Source: Apiospora phragmitis
Taxonomy: Eukaryota; Ascomycota; Sordariomycetes; Amphisphaeriales; Apiosporaceae
DNA length: 64,000 nt
Assembly: GCA_038363925.1 (NCBI GenBank)
Contig: JAQQWL010000016.1
Span: 496,001-560,000 of the forward strand
Direction of reading: 5' to 3'
The notes under the pieces are model-generated. The model had not been told where the DNA came from and did not search any database. It saw nothing but the letters and a program-made list of their open reading frames with translations. Numbering within the stretch: position 1 is the first letter of the stretch; each line of letters begins with the position of its first letter. Positions 1-10,152 of the stretch are shown here, one piece after another. Both the position numbers and the translations under genes were made by a program.

Positions 1-27
1 ACTAATACCGACACATGTATCTACCAG

Positions 28-844
28 GCGACTTGAACATCTGGAACGCCCATAACCCGCGCGAGCGCTTCTGGGCCTCGCGCACGCGGCAGCTGCACGC
101 CTCGCACGTGAGCACCCACGACCGCCTGTGGTCCTGCCTGCCCTACATGCGACCCCTGACCACCATCCTCCACGACTCGCTGGCGTGGTACGGCGTCGAC
201 GAGCACGGCGGGCGGGTCCACGACCTGCTGGGGACGCGGTGCGACCCCTATATCAACGCGGTCCTCTCCGGGGTCGGCGAGAGTGGCGGCGGCTACGATT
301 ACCACTGCCACTCCAACCTGACCCGGGCCGTCATGGAGTTCGGGCTCCGCGAGAGCGACGTCCACGACGTCATCAACATCTTCCAGGTCACGGGCCTCGA
401 CGAGCAGGGCCGCTATTTCATGAACCCGTGTCCCGCGGAGAAGGTGGATAGTATCGAGTTTCTCGCGGAGCAGGATCTTCTGATGGCGTTGAGTACGTGG
501 AGTTTGTGGTTTTTGTTTCTTCTACTTTGTTTGATTCGAATGGTTCCTTCATCTCGTCATTTTGCAGAGTGCTGCCCCCCCATTTCGAACCTGATCATCC
601 CCCTTTTGTCCTCGTCGAACTGACAATGATGGCAGGTACATGTCCCGGTGGAGATCTCTCCCTGTGGGGATTCGGCGCCGATAGCGAGAAGGAGATGATC
701 AAGTGCTGCCGTCCGCTCAAGGTCGAGGTCTTCCGGCTCGAAGATGAAGCCCTCTTGGCTCAGAGCGGGTGGAAACCTCCTTCGGTCGCGTCCTACAGGG
801 GCGCACATGGAATGCATATTCCACAAGGCGAGTCCCAGAGTTAG
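28..844 (+). CDS. DUF1989 (urea carboxylase-associated family) protein, 3' part
   Basis: The 5' end of the gene lies before the window. Base 28 begins an exon: an ACTAAT branch-like site at 2-7 and a CTACCAG acceptor ending at 27 precede it, and an in-frame TAA at 3-5 rules out the ATG at 15 as a start. Coding resumes with DLNIWNAHNPRERFW and runs to 492. A GTACGT donor at 493, a CTGAC branch site near 620 and a GGCAG acceptor at 635 define a 143-bp intron. The second exon gives STCPGGDLSLWG and ends at TAG 842-844. The GDL(N/S)xW and CPxGD signatures are those of DUF1989, whose bacterial members accompany urea carboxylase and amine or purine catabolism. The substrate of fungal members is not established. 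About 225 residues are visible, which is most of the domain. Confidence 0.8.
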
Positions 845-1260
845 TAGCGGGCTTATTGGAGACGTGTATATTTCGGTGAGCTACTGTACATATCGCAATT
901 TGGATAAGTATCTCCTCCTGTTTGATGTATAGACACTATGTGATGCTCGTCAGCGTGTGCGCTGACGAGAGAAGCCTTTGTGGCATACTGAATGGCCAGT
1001 CTTCTTTCTGGTGATGCATGATTCTATATACCAGGCCAAAGTGTTACTATATCAAAATTTTGTTGAACCATCATCAAAGGCATGAGACCATCTCTAGAGA
1101 TATGCGCAGCGGCAGGGTGAGACGTGCAACGGGGTGCTGCCTCTCTTTTGCTCATCCACAGCCAACAAATCCAGCCACCAGCCTCAGACCGCTGTGATGA
1201 CCGAGTCCCAAGTTATAGGGTGAGATGCAGGGAGGAAAATCATCCCTTCTTGTCCCCTTT
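845..1260. other. Intergenic, convergent gene ends
   Basis: This stretch lies between the stop of the DUF1989 gene and the stop of the minus-strand WSC gene. It should hold two 3' untranslated regions. The only structure I see is a perfect hairpin at 946-969, listed separately. Confidence 0.6.
946..969. repeat. Perfect 10-bp inverted repeat (hairpin)
   Basis: CTCGTCAGCG, a TGTG loop, then CGCTGACGAG form a perfect 10-bp stem with a 4-base loop. It lies about 100 bp after the DUF1989 stop, in the likely 3' untranslated region. It could be an RNA stem or a palindromic protein site. No function can be assigned. Confidence 0.55.
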
Positions 1261-3542
1261 CTACCACACACCGTATGTGACGCACTTGTCCTTGGGCACC
1301 TTGATGTTTCGGTTGAGGGACACGCAGTCGCGGAACTGCTGCGTGCAGGCCTTATCGGCCTTCTGGCCGTCATTGAGCCAGCGCTCGTGGGTACGGGCTT
1401 CAAGGGCCGCGGTACGGCCGGAGTTGGCGGCGTACTCAAAGTAACTTCTTTTTTTGCCCTTGCCGCCGCCGGCAGGACCATCCCACGTGCTGCCGCCCTT
1501 GCCCTTGCTCTCGGGACCGGGGTAGCCCTTGCCGTACTCGTTGTTTTGGTCGTCCTTGCCGACGTTCTTGCAGCCCCGCACGTACGTATCCTTGCACTGG
1601 GTGTACTGCTGATTACAAGCCGCCTCGCAGGCATCCGGAGCATGCTGCCGTTTATACGAGCTGCACCTTTTACTGTCTTGGTGCATGTAGAGCTTGAAAA
1701 TTGCGCCTGCCACGGTTTGGGTACGTGTCAATACGGTCTTCTTATATACGTGCGGCTTGGGTGGGTAAGAAGAGGAGGCTTGTGTGCATATTGTCCGTTA
1801 CCCCTTACCCATGGGCTCGTCGAAACTAGGGAGACCGAGAGAAAGAGAGAGAGGGGGAAACACTTACCAGCGCGGTGCTCAGACTCGACATTGTTGCAGT
1901 TGAGATTGGGCAACCAGATATTGCCAACAGGCTTTTGGTCGTTGTAGCCATACTGGTCGTTTTTGGGCTGCTTGCAGTAGCCGGTCGGGGTCGGTGGGGA
2001 AGGCAGCGGCTTGGACGTGGTCGGCGTTGCGGGTGGCGTCGACTTGCAAGGATAGGTGGTGGTTGCCGTGGTGTGCCGCGGGCAGTCGACCGGGGGGTAG
2101 TTACGGAAGCAGTTGTCCTTGCCGAAATCGCTGCCGTAGTATTGCTTCTTCTTACAGTAGTACTTGATCGTATTGCACCACTCGTGGAAGTCGAAGCAGT
2201 TCATGCAGTTGGGCCACCCGGCGTTCATGAAGCAGCCGGGGACCTGCAGCTTGCAGGCCGAGTACGCCTCATTGCAACCCTGCTCGTCGTCCCAGAGGGG
2301 CAGCGGGTTCGAGCAGAACTTCTCACCGCACTTGTACTCGCACGTGGGTGGTGTTACCATAGTAGTTGTGCAGGAAAGGGCCCGAAGCCGTAGTAGTCGG
2401 AGGTGGCTTAGGAGTTGTCGTTGGGGGCTTGGGAGTGCTCGTGGATGTTGTCGTTGGGGGCTTGGATGTCGTCGTTGGGGGCATGGGAGAGCTCGTGGAT
2501 GTCGTCGTTGGGGGCTGAGGGGTGCTCGTCGATGAAGAAGACGGAGGCTTCGGAGAACTTGTTGGTGGCGAAGTGGTGCTTTGAGGCGAAGTAGTAGTAG
2601 GGGTAGGAGTTGAAGACTTTGAAGTACTTGTCGCTGGAGGAAGCGTGGTAGGCGATGCCGAACTAACGCTGGAAGACGAGGTTGAAGAAGACGAGGTTGA
2701 AGAAGACGATGGAGGAGGCTTCGATGTTGAAGAGGGTGGTGGTGGTGGCACATATCCACAGGGCTGGTCAGACTCGAGTTCTTTACACTCATACATGCTG
2801 ATGGCACCGCCGCCGCCGCAGATCTCATTGGTGTTGCCGTTGCAGGGAGTGTTGCATGAGGTAGAGCTGATCAAATAGGTATCTGACATCTGGACGACGC
2901 CACAGTAGCACTGGCTCGCGTACTCAGTACCCGCGTAGGGAAAACCAGCATCCAAACAGGCCTGGATACACATTTCCGTGGTAAGGGTGTCTCCTGAAAG
3001 CTGGTCCTGCGGGTAGCCCAAAGCGCGTCCGTCGGTCAGATTGTCAGCCCAGCAACCGATCGGGGTGTAGTCATTGATGGTCAGTCCTGCAGCGTCGGGG
3101 AAAGTAGTGTCCTCGAAAATGGTCATGTAGCCACTGCCACCGCATTGCTCGTTCGCATCGCCAGAACAGCTCATGTCGCAATAGCTGCTGTCCACTTGGT
3201 CGACTTGAATGCTTGGACCGCAGTAGCAGACACCTCCGTATGTCAGACCGGCAAGACGGAAAGCGTTACCTGGCTCGTGTCAGTAGGTCCCATAGTCTTT
3301 GCCGATATCACTGAAGGCCTGGACGCACCTTTGCAAATGGCCCAGCAGTCTTCTTGGGTCATGTTATACTGGTTAGCGGCACTTCTCATTGGAAGATCTT
3401 CGTCGGAACCGGTATCGTTGTAGCATCCCAGAGACGTGAAGGGCGCAAAGCTGGCCGTACACGGCGATAGCTCGGGAACCCACTGGATCGCCAAGTCCGG
3501 CACCGCCGAGACCGGGACGCTCAGCGGGTGAGCAAGCGCCAT
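1261..3542 (-). CDS. WSC-domain cell-surface protein with Ser/Thr linker and Cys-rich C-terminus
   Basis: The first WSC domain (SLGCYNDTG ... YCDMSCSGDANEQCGG) is split by an intron at 3270-3328 (GTGCGT donor, CTGAC branch, CAG acceptor). A second WSC domain follows (PIGCWADNL ... CYCGVV ... NEICGGGG). A long Ser/Thr/Pro linker (about 2380-2760) leads to a Cys-rich module (CEYKCGEKFC, CFDFHEWCNTIKYYC). A 161-bp intron (1707-1867) precedes the last exon, which ends in TAG at 1261. WSC domains bind carbohydrate; the layout suggests a cell-wall or surface protein. The Ser/Thr linker and the Cys-rich module are in different frames, with a shift needed near 2345-2400. I see no clean intron there, so a one-base indel is likely. 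Exon lengths minus one base total 687 codons. The ATG at 3542 gives a poor signal peptide; an upstream anchor exon may exist. Confidence 0.72.
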
Positions 3543-3559
3543 GTTGGTTCAGATATGTG

Positions 3560-3792
3560 CCACGGAAACGTGGTTGAAGGAGGCAAATATGAAGGAGCAA
3601 TGCTATGGCGATTCCTAGAGGCCCCGTGAGCAGATGTCTTTTGGGATGGTTGAGAAAGTCCCAAAAACTTCTTCTCGGAGCGGTGATTGGATCTCTTATA
3701 GGTGCTTCAGGCATAGGGATGTGTGCCGAGGCTATCCCGCCGTCCGGGCTATCGCGTACATCTCTTGTTCTCAACTCTTCCAGTTCGTTCAT
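3560..3792 (-). other. Possible 5' exon of the WSC gene with membrane anchor
   Basis: An open frame starting with MNELEELRTRD at 3792 holds about 55 polar residues and then a hydrophobic stretch, GPLGIAIALLLHICLL. It would make a type II signal anchor for the WSC protein, whose own ATG at 3542 gives no good signal peptide. The frame differs by one from the WSC exon. A weak intron (GTGGCA or GTTTCC donor near 3560, acceptor CGAG near 3470) or an indel would join them. The joining is inferred. Confidence 0.4.
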
Positions 3793-4224
3793 CTTTCCGA
3801 CCCAGTTGTTGCATGAAGACATCAAGGTCAAAGAGGGCTTCTACAATCGCGAGCCGACTGGCCTACCTTGTTAACTCACAGGAGCGAGGCGCCCGCCAGT
3901 TCACCATCCACGGCCCGACACCTTAGCGATGCCATTCTTTTCGACGTAAGAGGTTCATATCGTCTTGCCATATTCTACGCCTAGCTGGCTAACAGAATAT
4001 CATGGCTGGCCCAGTTCAAGTTCATCGAGGCCAAAGCTGTCTTGGCGGTCCTGGAAGCGCTTCTCTATAAGTCAATGGCACATGGAAGGAACCTTTCAGA
4101 TGGGACCGCGCAACACTGGGCCGGCACAGGCATATCGAGTTGCCTATAACGGACTGAACCGTATGCAAGATTTCGTGAGCAGATTCGAGGGTGTAGGTAG
4201 TGTCGCTGCTACTGCTTGCACCGG
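3793..4224. other. Intergenic, no feature recognised
   Basis: Short open frames on both strands show no family signature. The region separates the WSC gene from the degraded SDR. Confidence 0.5.
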
Positions 4225-4830
4225 TCTCAGGGCTTACCCATAGCAATAAATCGGCACCTTGAAGGCCACGCCAACAACCACCTGAACCTACCGCTCTAAG
4301 GTGACAGCCTCTTAGAACAGCAGGCCTTGGCCCATCCGACCCGGGGGGTTTCGGTTCAACCATGCACTCTTGACTTCAGCTAGCACAGCACTTTGGGTCA
4401 GAGTCGTATCCAAATAGCCGGGGCTGATGCTGTTGACGCGCATTCCATGTGCCGCCCATGCGACGGCGAGGCAGTTCTTCCGCATCGTCACGGCTTCCTT
4501 GGCGGTGTTGTATGTCGCTTGTGGTTTGGGGTAGCTTTCACCTAGACTTGCCACAAACATGATGCTCCCACCAGCTTATTAGCGGCGATATCTTGCACGC
4601 CACGGCTTGGGCAATCGGGAACGAGCCCGTGGTGTTGACATCCAAAATCCGCCGTCATTTGGCCGGCTTGATAGCCAGAGTCGGCATTTCGGGTGTTGAT
4701 GGATCCGAACTCGGTCGCCACTTCGTCGACTGCCTACTTACTTATCAACTTGACCGGCCTGAGTGATGTCAACTTTCTTGAAGATTATGAGTGCCGAAGT
4801 ATGTGCCTTGGTTGAGACGAAGCGAATCGA
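4225..4830 (-). pseudogene. Short-chain dehydrogenase/reductase (SDR) relic
   Basis: Pieces in several frames follow the order of a classical SDR: KVDITQAGQVDK, then EFGSINTRNADSG, then VNTTGSFPIAQAVA, then the catalytic YNTAKEAV (YxxxK) and NSISPGYLDT, then NPPGRMG and GADLLLW. The best run is the 82-residue segment ending at 4312. The N-terminal GxxxGxG cofactor loop is absent. At least three frame changes and internal stops (for example the TAA after RMGQGLLF) break the reading, so it cannot make a working enzyme. The closest type by motif is the sorbose- or mannitol-reductase-like SDRs, which is a guess. Confidence 0.75.
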
Positions 4831-5841
4831 TTGATGTGTTTCTTTTTGGCAGTTGCACGTTAGGTTGACCGGAAAGTGCTGTTCTCGGTGTGCCGCACCT
4901 GCTCTTTCGTTCTTCCTCACACACGTCCTCACTCGACACAATCTGGCGGCTACTCTTCAATTTCGGGAATTTCGGCTACCAGTCTGGTCCTGACGTCGCC
5001 CTGTTGTCATCGAGCTGGCCCTCCAGCCGTAGGCGAACGGGACGAAGGCAGGGCAACGCCGTATAGAGAGCACGCAGAGGCTTGAAGGTAGACTGGTAAT
5101 CTACTGTAAACAAACATAGCTGGCTATGCCAGGCACCCGTTTGCTCAAAAAGGCAATTGCTGACCTTCAGCCGCCTACTATAGATAGTACGTCAAGGCAG
5201 CCTGTAACCGCGGAAAGAGATAAATTCAATTGGTCCTAGGAATCGGAGGACGAGAAGAAAGTAAAGGCCCGGCAACTATCATCCATCTAACCGACGGCCA
5301 TACACGCGGTCCTACATCCCAGGCTGTGATGTGCACAGGTATCTACCATCAATATTGGCTCTGTCGATCAATGGGGGTGATGACGACAGCACATTCTAAC
5401 AGGGACATTTTAGTAAGCGCACTTTATAGACGTACAGCCTCCTCTAAGCGACCATACACTAGACTATAGCCCCCATAAGCGCGGCGGCTGGACGCGCTAT
5501 AGATGTAGCCTTTGTGTAGTTCTAGTATTATCGCAGAATCAACTATCTTCATCATCTCAGGATGTAACAATGCCTGCTGTGGCCCTAACGTAGGGAGAGA
5601 TTATTGTAACGGTGTCTTTGGGGGAAAAGTGGTATCTGTCATTGGACATCATGGCGCCTGCTTGGCAATGATGAAGAATAACAATCTTGGCAGGGTTATT
5701 CGTTGGGCTCGTCTCTATGCGTATAAGAAGGCTCCAAGTTCATCAGATTAAGGAACCTAATAACAGAATCAGCATCTTTACTTTCACAAGCCATACTGTC
5801 TCTCTGAACACTTCTTCCCGAACCTAGAATCAGACCACCCA
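4831..5841. other. Intergenic region
   Basis: About 1 kb upstream of the secreted-protein gene at 5842. It contains only short, unrelated open frames and no recognisable domain. The last 100-200 bases should hold the promoter and 5' leader of the plus-strand gene. Confidence 0.5.
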
Positions 5842-6886
5842 ATGCCCAAGATGCAGCCCCTTGTCCCCCTCATGCTCTTCGGCAGCCTGGCCGCCAGCCA
5901 GATCATCAACTGCGCCTCCTTCGGCATCCCGGACGGCTACCAGGGCTTCTCCAAGTGGCGCGCGTCGACCAAGGACTGCGCCGAGGCCACGAACAAGCTC
6001 GAGGACAAGTTCGGCCAGACCGTGCCCGAGGCCAGCAGCGGCTGCGTCAGCCTCGCGTCGTCGGGCGCCTGCGAGGTGTCCATGTGCGACGCCTCCGACG
6101 TGCGCCGCGAGATTCCCTACGAGGCCGCCTGGCTGGCCGCCCGCGTCGTCCACGGCCGCCACAAGACCGACGGCAACGTCGCCGGCTTCGTCTCGCTCGA
6201 CGACTACGGCGAGAACAGCAAGTACAAGGTCTTCGTCAAGGTGTCCAGGAAGGACACCCCAGACCCGTCGAACAAGCGAAAGCGCCGCGGCGGGCTATTT
6301 GGCCGCCGCAGTAGTGGCCCCGTAGGCGGCGACGACGACGATGTTTTCCAGAAGCAGCAGCAGCAGCCTGCTCTTCCCAAGGAGGAGGAGGTCGGCGGGG
6401 CCACCAACGCGACCGAGCCCGAGACGGGAGAGCTGATGTCGGCCCTACTGAAAGAGCGCGCCATGGGCGACGGCCGTTGGCACAGCCACGACAACGTGAA
6501 CTTCCCCAATACCAACGGCCTGTCGGCTAACATCCGCGTCGCCTACGGCCCGCGGGAACCGCTGGCGCCCCTCCAGTTGGACTACGCGGCGGAGTACCTG
6601 ATCACGGCCTGGGACGCGCAGGACGGCACCCCGGGTTCGGTCCGGGGCCGCGCGACATCGCCTCGAGTGGGTCGCCCACAACAACCACAACGTCCAGGCC
6701 ATCACCCGTGAGGAGCGGGGCACCATGGTGCGCTGGGCCATCACCCAACGCCAAGGCGACGGCGAAAACCGCCAGCGCGAAACTTTTGGCGTGCAGGTTC
6801 GGCGCGCGGGCCAAACCATGGGGTTTGTTATCATCCGGGTCATGTACATTAACCTGAGCGCAGCTTTGGATAACTGTATGAACTGA
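5842..6886 (+). CDS. Secreted protein of unknown function (frame break near 6640)
   Basis: The ATG at 5842 opens a clear signal peptide (MPKMQPLVPLMLFGSLAASQ), with predicted cleavage before IINCAS. Four cysteines follow in the first 110 residues (CASF, KDCAE, SGCVS, GACEVSMCD). The middle carries a basic stretch, SNKRKRRGG, that resembles a kexin cleavage site, then an Asp run and a Gln run. The first frame ends at 6711 in low-complexity residues. The +1 frame from about 6660 reads sensibly (EWVAHNNHNVQAITREERG, ETFGVQVRRAGQTMGFVII) and ends in TGA at 6884-6886. One extra base in the GGTTCGGTCCGGGG area accounts for it: length minus one is 348 codons. I do not recognise the family. It could be a processed effector-like or extracellular protein, which is inference. 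Confidence 0.65.
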
Positions 6887-7092
6887 AAACCTCATCATAC
6901 CCTGGCGGGGATGTGCTGCATATCTTAGCTATCCCTCTTCTTGTTATGTATAGCATAGTGTAAACGTTCTTTTTCTTTATTCTTCTAGCTAGATATCACT
7001 TTATTTGGTAGATTCAGCTAATTATTATCAATATTATTCCCAGTTTTACCTAATATATTTCTGATTTGGTGTATAGATGCCTCGGCAAACCC

Positions 7093-9642
7093 TTAACCAA
7101 GAAACCCGCCATTGGCAGCAAATTGAATCTGATAATCTCTTAGACTTGCCCAATGTTGAAGCTCTTCTTCTTCGTCATGGGGTGTCATTGTGCCGTTTAC
7201 CCCTCCAGTAACTGTGCCAGTCTTCTCCAAATTCATCATGATGTCGAGGAATTTACTGAGGTACTCCTCGGCCTTCATGGCCATTGGCCCTTTGCGTTCG
7301 GGGGCATCATTGAGTAGTGTACTGGCAACTTGGCGGATCTTGTTGACCAGGGAAGCCCCGTTCGGCTCCATGTTCCGCTGTGTAATTGTAGTCAACACGG
7401 TTAATAAGTGCTGAACAATGAGCTCACGCTCATTTGTTATCATCAGGTCAACCTCATCTTTGAGATTGCCTTCACCGTTTTCAGACATATTGGACTGTGC
7501 CCGGTGCGTGTCTCGTAAGTTCAGATACCTCTCCACGTAGTAGGAGCGCGTAGCCAACTGAGAAGCGTAAATATTGGCTTTTTGTATTTCAAGCTGTAGC
7601 TTTCTGCGGCGCGAAGGCTGTTCGGCAAACGTGTGCCGCACATCATGGGGAGGTTGGATAGCTGGGAATGCCGGTGGACAGTACTGGAAACCAGACTCGT
7701 CGAGAAATGCCACATTCCTTTCTGCTTGCGGGTTCACTGTATCCACCCTGTAGTTCAGGGGGAAGCGTTTCGGTAATGGCCTTGGCCTGGTTTAACGCAT
7801 TGTTCAACATCGTCCTCTGGGCGGTCCATTCAAAGAACTTGATACCGTAACACATATCAATGCCTATGAGCTCATTCATAGATAGATACGTATTGATGTT
7901 CCTGTTGAACCCAGTGATAAGAGAGATTATACCGTCTGGTTGAGGCACTACACGATCGGCAAAAATGTATTCGTCATCGACCTCTAAGGGCATCTCTGGG
8001 TATGGCTGCTGCGCATTAGGCGGCGGTATGGGGATTTCGTTAATGGAGGCCCCCATTTGCTGCAGGGATCGGACGCCGGCCACCATAACCCAAAAGATAC
8101 GCTTCCCGATCTGATCGGTAATGTAGTTAATGGGCTTGGAGGCAGCATGAAGAGAGGCCAAATCAGTACCACCCGACATGAGAATAGACGTGCCTGGAGG
8201 CCTATGAGTACCCAGCTCTCTACAGAACGTCATGGTCTCCGACATAAAGCGTCTGCAAGCCTTGTACTGAAAGGTGTATGCCGCGGCTAATCCAAGAAAA
8301 TAACTTGTAGCAGCATCATTCACGGACATGTCCTCCTTAGCCATAAACAGAGGGCCTCTTGCTTCCAGAGCTACCGAACGACAGCGGTCGATCATGGATA
8401 TAGCAGTGGGGAACAAGCTAGGACTGTGGGACGCTTTCAAATGGGCCCTCACACTGCGAGGGAAGGAAGCGACCAACGTGCCAATCATGCTGGCCAACAA
8501 GGCAAGAAAGCCAGGATCCGTGCGATCGACTCGAGCATGGAATGATTGGCGAAATGTAGGCTCATGAGGAAAAGGCACCAGGGGATGGATGTAGGTGAAA
8601 AAGTCGTCCACCAACAGAGACAAAACCGGCCAAGGAGCAATGGTTTCGGCGTCCATAGCCCCATGTCCTCCCTCGTGACCAGCTATAGAAACAAGTGTCT
8701 CTGCGGCATGTTGTGGGCCTGGCGAATCGATCGGTGCCTCTTCTATCCGTGCTCGCTTCGCAGCTTTGGCAGCTTCGGCATGCTTATTCGGTGGCCCACG
8801 GCGCTTCATCTCACGTTGAAAGGTGCATTCGACATTGAGATCGTGACATGGTTTGCATGGAGGACCGCTCTCGTCGCACTATTTAACACGATGTCGGTTA
8901 GTATCTGGTCCTTAAGGGAAGACGCAATGATAGACGGACATACCTTGACTTTGCGCTGGCTGCACATGTCACAAGCGCGTCGCAAGCGCGTCACCTTCTG
9001 TGCTGGGGGTGTTGACGACTGCGCTCCTTGACTGTGGCCATTGGTGAGTGGCCCACCAGCCCCAGAGTGAGAATGTGCGGAAGGTGATAGTGATACGGAG
9101 GCAGGTCCGGTATGGCATTGAGCAGCAGCGGCGGCGGCGGCAGCAGCAGCAGCCGCCGCCGCCGCGTCATTCACATGCAAAGACGCGGACTGCGCATACT
9201 GCTGAGCTAGCAGACTGGGTGACAAAGGCTCCGTGCTTTCGGCAGTTGCAGCTTGGAGCAGCTGGACGCCTTGATGCGCAGCAGTTGCGGCGGAGATTGG
9301 CGACGGGAGGCCATCGTACGAAAGTGGAATGTGGTCGGATTCTTGCTCGTTCGTTGTCGGGACGGACGGCGGGGGCAATTGGTTGTCGTATTCCTGATGG
9401 GTGTTGTCTTGTTGTAATGAGTGTTGATCCAGCAAAGACTCGTCTGTTTGATGCGAGTGCTGCTGTTGCTGATCTATTTCGGCCTGCTGTTGCTGGTCGT
9501 GATGATGATGCTGGTCATAGGAAGTGGGATCCGATTGGCCTGGAAGGGCATCTGAAAGTGCAGTGTTGTCAATTGCGGCCGATGACGGTGGAGGCGGCAG
9601 CTCTTTGGATTCAGAAACCAGTGGGTAAGGCTCCGATGCCAT
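7093..9642 (-). CDS. Zn(II)2Cys6 fungal transcription factor
   Basis: The start is the ATG at 9642 (MASEPYPL). The first ~215 residues are low complexity: His/Gln runs and a run of about 15 Ala coded by GCN repeats (9116-9170). The binuclear zinc cluster starts RRACDMCSQRKVKC and has Cys spacing CX2CX6CX6CX2CX6C. A 65-bp intron (8879-8943; GTATGT donor, ACTAACC branch, TAG acceptor) splits it between KVK and C. A basic linker (MKRRGPPNKHAEAAKAAKR) and a fungal-specific regulatory domain (HPLVPFPHEPTFRQSF onward) follow. The protein ends NGGFLG at TAA 7093. A run of five G (7758-7762, plus strand) shifts the frame by one. Four bases would give a continuous 827-residue protein. It should be a nuclear DNA-binding regulator; its targets are unknown. 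Confidence 0.85.
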
Positions 9643-10152
9643 GATCAAGTCGAACCTGGATCGCCCATGCAGCGCGCCTTGCTGGTTTGTCCAACGGCTT
9701 TTCGTCGGGTGAGTCGGGTGAAGTTCGCTGGAATTGCAAAGGCGGTTGATTGAAAGCTGCCGACAAAAGACTTTAAGAGGCCAGAAAGGTACATGTAAGT
9801 TAGGCAGTTAGGGGCTAGGTACCCAATTGGTAGGTTACTTGGTTATGTAACCTGTGGGGTTTTAGGTTGGGGGGTCCCGTTGTTACTTTTCCAGGAGGAT
9901 CTAGTTCAAGTTCGAGACAACTCGTGATCTCCAACAGTATATTCTATGTATAGGTATTTAACCTTTCAGTCGATGGATGGGGTTTTATACAGCTAGTCTA
10001 ATTTTATACGAGAAGCGTTGGATGCCCTTCTGGTCATTCCAGTTCGACAAGACAGCTGGTATATCATACCGGTTGTGAGACGGAATATTGCTCCAATGCT
10101 TTTTCCGTTCTCGAGGCAAGCGGTCTAAGCAACTGCCGTTGACTAGGTAGAC
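9643..10152. other. Intergenic: promoter of the Zn2Cys6 gene and 3' end of the kinase gene
   Basis: Both neighbours are on the minus strand, so this is upstream sequence for the transcription factor and downstream sequence for the kinase. I see no other feature. Confidence 0.5.

Noticed and set aside
15..27. ATG at 15 as the start of the first gene
   Set aside because: An in-frame stop at 3-5, a branch-like ACTAAT and a CTACCAG acceptor show that this is intron sequence before an internal exon.
4022..4363. 113-codon minus-strand open frame as a gene
   Set aside because: Only its N-terminal part matches the SDR C-terminus (GADLLLW). The rest has no signature, so it is part of the SDR relic or chance.
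5861..6325. Long Arg/Ala/Ser-rich open frames overlapping the secreted-protein gene
   Set aside because: These are shadows of a GC-rich coding region. The frame at 5842 alone has a signal peptide and normal amino-acid usage.
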